From: Euryodendron excelsum
Lineage: Eukaryota > Streptophyta > Magnoliopsida > Ericales > Pentaphylacaceae
Length of the DNA stretch: 64,000 nt
Assembly: GCA_033060915.1 (NCBI GenBank)
Contig: CM065384.1
Coordinates: 36,170,001-36,234,000, forward strand
Direction: 5' to 3'
The first letter of the stretch is position 1; each line of letters begins with the position of its first letter. Below are positions 46,645 through 58,300 of this stretch, piece after piece. The notes beneath the pieces are model-generated. The model saw nothing but the letters and a program-made list of their open reading frames with translations, was not told the origin of the DNA and made no database searches. The position numbers and the translations under genes are program-made.

Positions 46645-48880
46645 TTATGCTGACTTCTCCCCCGGCTGCGAAATTGCCCCTGGCAAACCATCGACAATCT
46701 CTTCCGCATCCTTAGGGGGTTCGACAGCGGCCTTCAATTTTTCAGTTCTCTCCTTTTCAGCAGCAGCTTCTTCAGCCGCGGCTTTTAAGATAAGCTCTCG
46801 TTTGTACTGGGCATTTGCAAGCACTTTTTTGGGACAAACGACGCCATCCTCGGTAGTATCGAAGAAGTCCGGGCAAAGACCCCAAACGTTAGAGGCCTTA
46901 TCCAGTTCTGCAACGACAAGGGCACCGTTCCAACCCTTTCGGAATATGGAGCGACTAAGGTCCATCATCTCTTCGGCCAAACGCTTGACCCCCCTTTCTT
47001 CACCCCTCTTCAGTGTGGCCTCTTCTTCCACCTTCAGCTTGGCCACTTCGGAGTTAAAGGCCTCGACCTCTGCATTTGCGTTGTGCAGATCTACGGACTG
47101 CACATCGAACTTCCTTTCGAGGTCGGCCAGATCCTTATCTCTCTTCTCAAAATTGGCTTTCATCAACAAAAGCTCGGCGGAAGCCTGTTCGGCCTGTTTC
47201 CTAAAAGTGATCTGCTCCTTATTTGCCTCGATCCACTCGAGCTTTAAGCGGCCGTGCTCTTCAATGAGTTCCTAATGAGCCTCGGTAAGCTTCTGGAAGC
47301 GCATCATCGCCTCCAAGGAATTCAGACAAACCTACACAGATAAGAGAAGGTCATTTCGAGAGCGAATGTCCAAAAGAATCTCTAATCAGTTTAAAAGTCA
47401 GTGCCGACTTACCAGCACCGAGTCATGAAAAGCACCCATAAAGATGGCTGAGTCACTTGCTTCGCCCAGCTTTGCCACGTCTTTTTGCTGAAGGACGCTC
47501 TTAATAACACCAAATGCCACCTCGGGCTGCTCAATCATAGAATCTGCTGTCATCATAGGACGGCCTAAAATGTCCAGAGTGATGGTCACAGTTTCGCCGA
47601 CCTCGTTCACCGCGCCTTTTCCTTTTTCCTTGTTGGGCGCCGAAGTTGGAGGAGTGACATCGGGCCTCCTTTTCCTCTGTTGTCGAGTCTCTGGCCTCTA
47701 TTGCACGGGAGGGGCTTCCTCCACGGGAGTTATCACCAGCTCGGCTGGAGGAGTTTCGGCGGAATAGGGGGCGGCCGACCTTAGCGACTGGCCCGCGAGA
47801 GCAAACATTCTCTCCCTCAGACTCATGCTGTCCTCTTCATCGGGGGATGGGCTGGAATCCCTTGTTCTTGCAGGAATCTTAACTCGGCGGTCGGGCACAG
47901 TATACGGTGACGAAGTGGATGCCGAGTGTGTGATTTCGATCGCGCTTCGTGCCGTTCTTCACCAGCTGGCTCCGATGGAGGATCAACCGCGACTGTCATG
48001 CCTGTAGGACTGCGCGCCCTTTCGATCGCTATTCTGGTGGGGATCTCCTCGAAGTCTCCTTCGGCACCTTCCTTCACTAATCTTGCAAGTGTACTCTGGG
48101 GAACACCCGTCTCGGCAGTGAAAGTTGAGTATCGCAGCGGGTAGGAAAGCAAAATGTGTGCAGCCCGAGCAACGTATCTTAGTCGACCTTCGCCGACGTA
48201 GTTCAAAACCCTGTTGAGGTCGTCAGAGTTGACTAACCAGTCACAAGCTTTCAACCGCTTCCCCGTGTCTGCAAAAATTCGAGAGTCAGTTTTGTTGCAC
48301 ATTGAAATTTAAAATGATGCACAGTATGAGAGATCAGCATCAAACCTAGTTCGACGGGCACTCTAGGGCATCGAATCGCCGGTCTATCCTTCTCAAGAAC
48401 GTTGCCAAACTCCCATCGACCGGTTACCCAGACCCTAACGTCATCGACGCCCTTCCCTGAGGAAGGCAGATACTTCACTAACTCTAAGGACTTCTTTACC
48501 GCCCGGAGGTAGACTTTATAACTACCTCCGACTTTACAAAGAGTGTAGCAGTAGTCCAGTTCGGCAAGGCCCAAGTTCACACCCAGGAGCCGATTTATTT
48601 CAAGCATGCCAAAAAAGATCTTGTACACGTTCAATGCTAACTGGGATGGCGACACCTTATTTTTTACTATGAACTTACGAAGAAGAGGGTGAAGGGGAAA
48701 CCTGAGTCCCCCTTCTACGATGGCGATGACTGGGAATGGCCCTCCCTTCTCAGTCTCGCCCATACGGTAATTATTGGGGTCGATCAGCTCTAAGCCGATC
48801 TCATCTAGGATGTCAAACCTGGCCCTGAATGAAGCAAGGGCCGACGGACCATCTAGCATTTTACGAAGACGGGACGCCAT
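46645..48880 (-). pseudogene. Antisense spliced gene of Tat element (Transposase_28-like)
   Basis: Minus strand. Exon 1 48880-48346 encodes 'MASRLRKMLDG', 'IVEGGLRFPLHPLLRKFIV', 'LLGVNLGLAELDYCYTL', like the plant 'putative gypsy type transposon' domain. Predicted intron 1 48345-48269 (GT-AG, 77 nt) joins V-E-L to D-T-G in phase. Exon 2 48268-47413 is low complexity with a frameshift near 47950 and a stop at about 47698. Predicted intron 2 47412-47332 (GTAAGT...GTGTAG, 81 nt) keeps the frame into exon 3 47331-46645, a long Glu/Lys/Ala coiled coil ('LADLERKFDVQSVDLHNA') with one stop. Antisense ORFs in this position are known in Tat elements; their function is unknown. Confidence 0.82.
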
Positions 48881-49038
48881 CAGGGGGCAACCGTCAAAAC
48901 ACAGAATACAGTGAAGAGCAAAAGAGTTGCGGGCTCAAAGGACACTTACAGTGGTGGGTGCCGAAACAGCTGACGCACACGCTATTCAAGAGGCAAAGGA
49001 AAAAGAGCAAGTGTCTTCCAACTGATTAGGGCGTCGCT

Positions 49039-49046
49039 CTTTTATA
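49039..49046 (-). promoter_or_regulatory. TATA box of the antisense gene
   Basis: TATAAAAG on the minus strand, about 160 bp before the antisense ATG at 48880, in otherwise GC-richer DNA next to the 3' LTR. It would give a 5' leader of roughly 130 nt. Confidence 0.55.
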
Positions 49047-49241
49047 CACACCAGAGCCGTCAGTTCGTACACGGTAAAACGGCGTTAATCATGATGCTCT
49101 GCCGAAGCGTCACATCAACCGTCGATTCAATAACGCCCCACCAATGAATCTTTTAAAATCCCCGCCATTTATGTGGTCTGGTGACCATTACAGCCCTTGG
49201 CCGTTTCAGAAGCCAAAACAACACAAAGGCTGGGGGGCAAT

Positions 49242-49846
49242 TGTGGGGGAATAACCCCCAGCCCAACCCAATGGGTGAGGCCCAATCTGCGCAAATTAAA
49301 GTTGGGGCTGCATGGTAGGCCCAGATTAGAATTAGAGGGAAGGCCAGCTTTGACTGCCGACCTCCTTCACAGCATAGCCCAAACTGCGAAAAGCGAGCCT
49401 AAACCGCTAGCGATTTTTGCGCATTAAATGCAGAGTTGACTCACATTAAATGCACAAGCGGCTGCCCACGCGACGTCGACATACACGTCCGGTCAGCCGG
49501 AATCCTCCACGACAATGCGCCAGACCTTGTAAATAATCAGGCGGCGTCAATGATGATGCCTACCCAGCAGGCTATGAGAGCATGCTGGTAGGCCAAGGCA
49601 AAACACACTCCCTCAAAGATTCTATAAATACCCAAGGCATCGAAAGCCAGGTATGGACAGTTAACTCCAAGTATTCACAACTTTCATTCACCTTTATCGA
49701 TTAAGCTTGCTAACTTAATCTTCGGAGTGTGATCGGCCCACTGAAGGTCGACCTATTCTAATCTCCTTGTCTTGCAGGAGATATTTGGACTCATCCATTT
49801 GGGGCTTGAGATTTTGGCCCAGCCTTCCCGAAAAATCCCACTTACA
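49242..49846 (+). mobile_element. 3' LTR of gypsy C
   Basis: TGTGGGGGAATAACC...CCCACTTACA, preceded by the polypurine tract GGCTGGGGGGCAAT (49228-49241). It has about 25 extra bases near 49510-49545 relative to the 5' LTR. Confidence 0.93.
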
Positions 49847-50993
49847 GTATATATTCCAATTTCACCCCCACAGCATACTAAAATGGGTCCTCAACATCGA
49901 CATAGAATTTATGTTGGTTTTAATTCTCTATCTATTATTAGATATCTAGAACCTTTAACATGTGATGTCTTTAAGGCACGTTTTGTGGATTGTCATTTTG
50001 ATGAGTCAATCTTTCCACAATTAGGGGGAGAAAAGACGCAATTACAAAACAACAAGAGATCAGTTGGAACGCTTCAACGTTGTCTTATATTGATCCTCGA
50101 ACAAGTTAATGTGTATCAGAAATTCACAAAATTATTCATTTACAAACAATTGCAAATCAATTACCTGATGCATTCACTAACACAAGAGAATAAGACAAAA
50201 TCACATATACCAGCTGTTAATACTCTAGCACGTATTGATGTCCATGTAGGACAATCTATTAGTACAGTAGCAAATGATTCTAAAGCATGCTTCAAGCATG
50301 GGAGGTCTGTTGGTGCAAAAGATACTATTCCCTAAAAAAGAAAGACACAAGAAAAATGTATAAACAAGTTGGTACTTCTAAAGAGAATCTAATATCTAAA
50401 CTTCTTGAAGAAGAGAATCATGAAAAAGAATCCCTAGAAGAGATATCTCCTGCAAATGAAATGGTACCTAAAAATAATGATATCTCAATAAGTTAAATGA
50501 ATACAGAAGAAAACTGGAATAGAAATAAGATGGTTGTCAACAATATATTTTCATTGTCAACAATATATTTTCATTTAAAGTGACTCTTGATATAACCAGA
50601 AGTAATGAAAAAATTGAACCACAGGTAGTCGACTAATGTCGACAAAGAAATAATTGGTCACAATGAAAAGATACTATTAAAGCATAATTAAAATCATTAG
50701 TACAATGTAACAGATTTGGACCCATAGTCCAAACATCTGAATATGTAAAACCAGTTGGTTATAAATGGCTATTCTTAAGAAAGTGAAATGAGAAAAATGA
50801 AATAGTACAATATAAAACACGACTCGTAGCACAAGGTTTCTCGCAGAGACCATGTGTTGATTATGATGAGACTTACTCTCCTGTAATAGATGCAATTACA
50901 TTAAGATGTTTTATTAGCTTAGTAATCTCTGAAGGATTGGCTATGCATCTAATGAACATAGTGACAACTTATTTATATAGAGAGTTAGAAAAA

Positions 50994-51042
<49 letters not shown>

Positions 51043-51997
51043 CAAAATACCAAAAGGGTTTAAAATGCCTGAAACATACATCTCAAAACCCCATAGCTAA
51101 TATTCTATTAAGCTTCATCGGTCTTTATACGAGTGAAAACAATCCGTTAATTATTTGAAAGAGAAGTTTGAAATGAAAGATCTTGGGAGAACAAAGTATT
51201 GTCTTGAATTATAAATTGAGTACTTATCAAATAAAATTCTTATCCATCAATCGGCATATGCTGAAAAGATTTTAAAGTAGTTTTACATGAACAAAGCTCA
51301 ATCATTAAGTTCTCCATTAGTTGTCCAATCACTAGATGTACAGAAAGATCATTTCCGTCCTCGAGAAGATGGTGAAGACCTTTTTGGTCTTGAAGTACCA
51401 TATCTTAGTGCAATTGGTGCTCTTATGTATCTTGCAAATTGTACAAGACCTGATATAGCATTCTCTGTCAACTTATTGCCAAGATATAGTTCTGCACCAA
51501 TACAAAGACATTGAAAAAAAATTAAGTATATATTGCGTTATCGACGAAGGACAACTAATATGAGTTTATTCTATTCAAAAGAATCACAACTTGAATTAAT
51601 TAATTATACAGACGCCGGCTACCTTTTTAATCCACATAAAACTCGGTCTCAAACTTTGTATATATTTACTCATGGTAACAGCGCTATATCATGGTGATCT
51701 GTGTAGCAAACCTTAATTGTAACTTTTTCAAATCATTCCGAGATAATTACAATTTATAAAGCAAGCCAAGAGTGCATCTGGCTAAGATATATGATTCAAC
51801 ATATTTAAGAAAGTTGTGGATTATCTACAGTAAACGATACTTCGACAATGTTATATAAAGATAATGCGGCTTGTATTGCATAGATTAAGAGAGGCGACAT
51901 CAAATGTGACAAAACGAAGCATATTTCTCCAAAATTATTTCATACACATGAACTCTAGAAGAATGGCGATATTGATGTCCAGCAAATACATTCAAGT
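49847..51997 (+). pseudogene. Copia A integrase end, RT and RNase H
   Basis: Starts 'YIPISPPQHTKMGPQ...RIYVGF' exactly where the integrase was cut by gypsy C. Then a low-complexity linker to about 50500, RT fragments (50770-51200: 'YKTRLVAQGFSQRPCVDYDETYSPV', 'IVTTYLY'), 'PYLSAIGALMYLANCTRPDIAF' (51396-51470), RNase H 'YTDAGY' and 'LYKDNAACIA'. An (AC)n(AT)n microsatellite sits in RT at 50995-51041. Many stops and shifts. Confidence 0.9.
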
Positions 51998-53300
51998 TGC
52001 TGGGGACTGCGGAATTTTTTACGACCTGGCTACACTGCATACGTATACTACTAAATATTCTAATCTAATAAGCATAGCCTAATTTACATTATTAGAATCA
52101 TACATTCGAGATCTCTCTAGTTTGATCCCGAATAACAAGTATCAACAACAAGCACGAATCAACTACTCAAACACAACCTTCAGACTTCTGTTATATCCCT
52201 CATGTACGCCTTACTCTATAGAGAGTGGACTCCCAGCTGTTAGGGTTTTTCTTCCTCACAAAAACGTGTATCTCTCAATTATGAGCAAGTGTAACCCTAA
52301 CTGCTCTTAAAGTGCGTATATATAGAGACTACAACATTGATCATAAGATTAGTATAATTAGGGTTTCCTACGCAAATAAGGATTCTTAATCCAACTAGGA
52401 TTAATCCCTATTTACATAAATTATAATTTATATCACTAATGAATTATAATTGTATTCTCTGTCATACTAGGAATTATATTTCGAGCTCCATATTATTAAA
52501 TACTTATTTATCTCCCCACGTTAAGATTACAGATGCCCGTCTATTAAATTAAATTACTGACAATTAAATTTAATAGACTTATTTAATTCCTTGAGACCTT
52601 CCACTTAACTTATTGGATATGTCGGATTCATAATCCACCTGCAAGGTTTGACATAATCAAAACTTATAAACTTCTTCAAGGGGGTATCATCAATCCCTAT
52701 ACCGGGACGTGGATTCTATTAATAATTAATATTAACCATACACGTAATGTTATTGTCCAACTCACTGAGTTTATTGATCCACAAAAAATCTCACTCTTCT
52801 GTGAATCAAAACAATAAACATTATATGCACGTGTTTATTTATTATATTAGGATTAAGAGCATAAACACTCACAATAATCATGAGGTATTAATTATTTTAT
52901 ATAGTCAGTATAAAAACAATTACCTTAACACAGTCATGTTCAATACACACAAAGTGTACTAGTGTAAGGAGTTGGAACTATATCGTTCCCCATAGTCAAG
53001 ACAAACCTATTAAAACCTCGTGCTACAGTCCTACTGATTGTATGTCCAGTTTCATCTAAGACTGTGAACAATAAGCTTATATTCCATAAGAACAAATGAT
53101 TTGATCTTCCATGTGTAAGCCGTACTCTACACACCAAATCATCTACTATATAGAATAAGAGATACACATGCATAATCATTAAATAAATAACACAATGCAA
53201 ACATTGTTCACATAGATTCTCATTAAAATGGAATAACTAATTTATTAATAAATACTAAAGCCATTACACAAAACATGTCTTTTGGTATAAATCTCTAACA
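51998..53300 (-). mobile_element. Solo LTR E (1.3 kb) inside copia A RNase H
   Basis: TSD CAAGT at 51993-51997 and 53301-53305. On the minus strand it runs TGTTAGAGATTTATACC to GCAGTCCCCAGCA. A minus-strand TATA (CTATATATACGC, near 52316-52327) supports the orientation. No transposon ORF, PBS or second LTR. Removal rejoins the RNase H to '..DNLADLFTK'. Confidence 0.88.
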
Positions 53301-53574
53301 CAAGTGACAATTTGGCAGACTTATTTACTAAAGTACTACCTACTGCAACATTTGAGAAACTTATGTATGGTATTGGTATGTGCCGTCTCAAAAATCTTTC
53401 ATGAAGCAAACAAGTTTTATTGAACAGAGGGAGTTAAGCATTGTATTCTTTTATCTTCACCAAGGTTTTTTTCACTGAGTTTTCCTAGCAAGATTTAATG
53501 AGGCAGTTTTAATATACTCAACAATATATATATATATATATATTGTACTATTTTGCTGTCATTCAAGGAGGGAG
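53301..53574 (+). pseudogene. Copia A RNase H end and polypurine tract
   Basis: Encodes 'DNLADLFTKVLPTATFEKLMYGIGM', the usual copia C-terminus, followed by a noncoding stretch with (AT)n at about 53524-53542 and the polypurine tract AAGGAGGGAG at 53565-53574. Confidence 0.88.
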
Positions 53575-53932
53575 TGTTATGAGGCGGTGGATGACATTAA
53601 GGCAGTATAACTGCCTCAAGTCACCGACTCCAAACCATTATAAATACAGGGGCCCAGAGATAGTTCAAGGTACAACAAAAAATAGAGAGAAAATAGAAAG
53701 GGGAAAGTAGAGAGAACATAGAAAGAAATGATGTATAGGTAAATCCTCAAGAATTATGTTGTATTCTATTTAGTCATGTACTATTAATAAAGTATTAGGT
53801 GGTTCAGAAGAGCTATCCTTAATTGTTCTAGAAAAACTAATATGATAAATATTTGTCAGTTTCTAAAGAACTATTTCTTTTACTTTGTGTTGAGTTATAT
53901 TATCTACTTTATATTTTTTTAGTTTTATAACG
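53575..53932 (+). mobile_element. 3' LTR of copia A
   Basis: TGTTATGAGGCGG...TTATAACG, paired with 29413-29766; the last base is mutated. Followed by TSD TATTT. Confidence 0.9.
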
Positions 53933-53937
53933 TATTT

Positions 53938-54929
53938 TTGTTTTCAAGTTTTTTTTTTTTGAAAGAACTACTTTTAAATTAATCATTTTAGCAACCTCAT
54001 ATACTTACCAAAAAACCCAAAGGCACATGGCCACAAAAAAAATACATACAATTTTTTGGTTATCCTGTCAGTGTCCGGAATAGTGTATGCATATCTCGAC
54101 TAATCTCTATCTCAATTTGATCAAAGGTGCAAAGACAACCTGGACGAGGGGATTTGCAAAAAGTAAATTTCTCATGGTGATCCCAAGAGGATTGCTACAT
54201 TTGAAAATCAAGATGTTTAAATTCACAACTCATTCCTGTATCCATTGAACTATCCGTTGAGATTATACATACATTTTAAAAAACATACAAGCATGTAAGG
54301 AGTTACATTAATTACAACAAAAAATATGATTTTCCTTACAAATACAACCATTACAAAAATAAAAAAATATATTATTTTTTATTAATGCAATAAAAATTGA
54401 AAATTCATTAAAAAAAATTATTTACAGATGATGTGATTTGAATGATAGTTTTTTATTTAAAATGAAAACATATATTATAATAACTCTTAGTTATAAAATG
54501 TTGTGGCCGCATCATTTGGTATAATTTTTTTGTATTATCTCTCTCAAGAAATAGCATTTTTATTTTTTTGTTTATGTAGAAGTTCCTACGCTTCTCTTTT
54601 TTGTGCTTTAGATGAATATTAAATATGTTAATATTTAACATTTAATATTTTGTTGTCAGTCCATGTGCGTTTAATATTTTGTTGTCACGAGTCTAACCCG
54701 CTTGTATGTACTCTCATAAGTCTAACCCATTTGCAAGTAGCACAACCGGCATTGTTAGGTCTCAATTTTGTCAAATTCATCACACGCGTCACTGTAATAC
54801 GGAGCGACGGTCCAAACAACGGTAAAATCGTGTGTTACTAACATTGCTCTTGTTATTATTACCCTTTTCTTACTTCTTATTTAAGTCAAGAAATAAGCTG
54901 ATTGATGACCCTTTTTCCTTATTTCTCCG
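53938..54929. other. Intergenic DNA before the intact receptor kinase
   Basis: AT-rich with a SINE at 54056-54265. Near 54650-54760 the phrases 'TTTAATATTTTGTTGTC' and 'AGTCTAACCC' are each repeated within 60 bp. No gene seen. Confidence 0.45.
54056..54265 (-). mobile_element. tRNA-derived SINE, copy 2
   Basis: Flanked by TACATACAATTTT (54043-54055) and TACATACATTTT (54266-54277). The minus strand begins with a tRNA-like head 'GGATAGTTCAATGGATA' near 54250 and is related to 8642-8945. Confidence 0.72.
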
Positions 54930-55379
54930 TGGCGGTAGACTTCCATGACCTAAAAATATTGCTTTGACTAGAGTAAGCAAAGCTGGCTCCATCCTAGGCA
55001 ATTTCCTACTTAAACGAGGACCAGAAAAAGAGAGCGTCCCACTCACCATCAAACATGAGATGATTGGGCCATCGCCTCTACTCAAGTCAAGATTCTAAAT
55101 TTTGCGCACCAGACACGCAAGAAATTCAAAGACTTATGTGTACGCAAAAATTATCAAGAAGGGAAAAGGATTGAAAAGTTGCTTTCAACACAGACTTCCA
55201 AGGATAGAAAGAAAAAGAGAAGACTAAGAAATTGATGTGTCCTCAAAGCAATCCTGGTTATTTCTCTTTTGTACATTCAAATATGTACATATATATTGTA
55301 TATGATCCTAGGCATAAATAAATCAAGCGCAAAACCTTGGTCACTTTGAAATATTGTGGAGAGAGAACTTCGAAACTCA
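54930..55379 (+). promoter_or_regulatory. Promoter and 5' leader region of the intact receptor kinase
   Basis: Contains the single-copy version of the 5' flank module arrayed at 12-15 kb (ACGAGGACCAGAAAAAGA, 'TTCAAAGACTTATG', 'GAAAAGGATTGAAAAG', 'GACTAAGAAATTGATGTG'). A TATA-like CATAAATAAATC lies at about 55313-55324, 55-65 bp before the ATG; another AT-rich candidate is at 55284-55302. Confidence 0.5.
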
Positions 55380-58300
55380 ATGAGACTTTCCAATCCCCAG
55401 ATGGGTTTAGGAGTGTCAGGGCCATTTGTTTTGATGCTCTTAATTGTTGTCTTGTGTTTGTGTTCAGGCTTTCCCTATATAGCCAGCTCAGTACGTGGTG
55501 GGAACGAGACTGACCGACTGGCCTTGCTTGCTTTCAAGGCCAAAGTAACCGACGGTCCTTCTAGGGCTCTGAGCTCCTGGAACGAATCTATCCACTTTTG
55601 TCGGTGGCTTGGTGTTACGTGTGGTCGCCGACACCAGAGGGTCATTGCGTTGGACCTGGTGGATCGACAATTGACAGGTTCCATTTCACCTCACATCGGT
55701 AATATGAGCTTTCTTAGAAAATTATGGTTGGATAGCAATAACTTCATTCATGTAATCCCTCCAGAAATTGGCCATTTGCGAAGACTGCAAGACTTGTCGC
55801 TGAACAATAATTCAATTAGTGGCGAAATTCCTGGCAATATATCTAGTTGCGGTAACCTCATTATCTTGTCTGTATATTACAACAAGTTAGAAGGGAAGAT
55901 TCCTTTGGAGGTTGGTTCCCTATCTAAGCTCATGCTAATGTATGTACACACTAACGGGCTAATAGGACATGTCCCTCCATCTCTGGGGAATTTATCATCT
56001 CTTCAAAAGTTCTATGCAACTGAAAATAGTATTAGTGGGAATATCCCTGATACTCTAGGCCAATTGACAAACCTAGAAGTTCTTGCGTTGGGAGTGAATA
56101 GGTTGTTTGGTACCATTCCCTCCTCAATCTTTAATCTGTCTTCTTTGACTGAATTTGATGTGGGAACAAACCAAATTCACGGGAGCCTTCCCTTGGACTT
56201 GGGAAATACTTTATCTGGTCTTCGATTTCTTAGCATTGCTGGGAACCTATTTACCGGATCCATTCCTGTTTCCATATCCAACGCCTCCAAACTAGAAATA
56301 CTTGCAATTGCAGCCAATAAACTTACTGGAAAAGTGCCTACTTTGAAGAAGCTGCATAATCTGCAAATGTTAATAGTTTATAAAAATCATTTAGGATTTG
56401 GGGAAGTTGGTGACTTGAACTTTCTCTCCTCTTTGACCAATGCCACCAACTTACGCCGGCTAATCATAGGCGATAACAATTTTGGAGGGGTGTTGCCCGA
56501 ATACATCAGCAACTTCTCCACCAATCTTGCTATACTTGACTTGAAGAACAACAAATTATTTGGTAGCATCCCAAATGAGATAGGGAGTCTGGTCAATTTG
56601 GAGGCGATTGACATGAGAGTTAATCAATTCACAGGTAACATTCCAACTACTATTGAGAAGCTTCACAAGTTGCAGTATTTGGCACTCTCAGTTAATAAAT
56701 TCACAGGGAACATCCCATTATCTTTGGGGAATTTAACTTTGATAGTCAAACTTTATTTAGAAAGAAATCATTTCTTTGGCAGCATCCCTCCAAGTCTTGG
56801 TAAATGTCCAAATTTGGCAGAAATAAGTTTTTCTCAGAACAACCTTACAGGCACGATACCCCCACAATTTATCAGTCTCTCAACATTATTTTTTCTAGAC
56901 CTATCTCTGAACCATTTGACTGGTTCACTTCCCATGGAAGTTGGAAATTTGAAAAATATAGAGTTATTGGATGTTTCTGACAACAAGTTGTCCAGTGAAA
57001 TTCCAGGCACTCTTGGCAGTTGTGTAAAATTAACGTTCCTATTTTTGGAGGGCAACAACTTCCATGGGATCCTTCCTTCATCTTTGAGCGACTTACGAGG
57101 TATCGAGGAATTAGATCTTTCTCGCAATAATTTGTCCGGAAAAATCCCTGATTATTTGGAGGGCTTTGTCTTCTTGCAGGAATTAAATCTGTCACTAAAT
57201 GACTTTGAGGGTACGGTACCAAGAACAGGCATCTTTAAAAATGCATCTGCAGTTTCTCTAAAGGGGAACGAGAAGCTTTGTGGCGGTATACCTGAATTAC
57301 AGCTACCGAGTTGCAACTCTCAAGGATCTAAAAAGAAAAGATCTACTCTGACCTTGAAATTAATAGCTCCCATAACTTGTGGGCTTTTAGGATTATTTCT
57401 GGTGTTCCGTTTTTGGGTTCTTCCTTGGTTTAGAAAAACATGTGAAGTAACTTCCTTTAGAATCCTTGGGAATCCATTTTTGAAGTTGTCCTACCAAAGC
57501 CTACTAAAAGCTACTGATGGGTTCTCTCCTACCAATTTGATTGGTGTTGGCAGTTTTGGTTCGGTGTATAAAGGAATTTTGGAACAGGGTGGCAAAATTG
57601 TTGCAGTGAAGGTACTAAACCTTCAATTTCATGAAGCTTCCAAGAGTTTTAAAGCCGAGTGTGAGGCCTTGAGGAGCATCAAACATCGTAATCTTGTAAA
57701 GGTGCTCACAGCATGTTCAAGCATTGATTATCAAGGTAACCATTTCAAAGCTCTAGTTTATGATTTCATGGTCAATGGGAGCCTAGAAAAGTGGTTGCAT
57801 CCTGATGAGAATGAAGGCGAAGCGCATGGGGAATCGAGGAATTTAAACTTTTTACAGAGATTAAATATTGCCGTCGATGTTGCTTCTGCGCTTGATTATC
57901 TTCATCATAATTGCCCGAAACCAATAGCTCATTGTGATTTGAAGCCTAGCAATGTTCTTCTGGATGATGAAATGACTGCACACGTAGGTGACTTTGGGTT
58001 GGCAAGATTCCTTCCACAAGCCACGTACGACTCTGCTGCAAATCAATCTAGTTCTATTGGCCTGAGAGGATCCGTTGGTTATGCTGCTCCAGGTAAATGC
58101 TCTTTTTTGTTTTCTTCTTCACTTTTGCTTTGCAAGGAACATATACTTCATTCGCTTTTGCTTGAGTAGCCCACTTTCACTGACTGAGTTAGAGTTGAAT
58201 GTTATTTGGTTTCAGCAAAAAGCACACGAATAAATGTTTGGCAAATATTTGCCTGTGTTAACCTACCGTACCCTGGCAAGATCTATTAGTTCATAACTAA

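Larger units (their letters stand above)
34188..49846 (+). mobile_element. Ty3/gypsy element C, Tat lineage, complete with TSD
   Basis: LTRs 34188-34770 and 49242-49846, TSD GTATA at 34183-34187 and 49847-49851. Gag-pol on the plus strand has order gag, protease, RT, RNase H, a second RNase H, integrase; an antisense gene lies between pol and the 3' LTR. Dual RNase H and antisense ORFs are known traits of the Tat group. Without the 5.6 kb insertion the element is about 10.0 kb. LTRs differ at roughly 5% by eye, mostly C/T and G/A changes, plus an indel near 49505-49545. Confidence 0.93.
29413..53932 (+). mobile_element. Ty1/copia element A, complete but decayed, with nested insertions
   Basis: The 5' LTR (29413-29766) and 3' LTR (53575-53932) are flanked by TATTT at 29408-29412 and 53933-53937. 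Subtracting the nested units and their TSDs (1723, 15664 and 1308 bp) leaves about 5825 bp, normal for copia. Order gag, protease, integrase, RT, RNase H is visible across the fragments, proving copia order. LTRs differ at roughly 15% of sites by eye, so it is an old insertion, older than the gypsy element inside it. Confidence 0.92.

Noticed and set aside
34188..49846. Considered whether gypsy C could still be autonomous
   Set aside because: Multiple stops in gag, protease, RT and integrase, a frameshift near 45340 and the 5.6 kb insertion exclude it.
55356..55379. Upstream extension of the receptor kinase by 8 codons
   Set aside because: It would need a GTG start; the ATG at 55380 fits plant rules and aligns with the ATG of the pseudogene at 16340.
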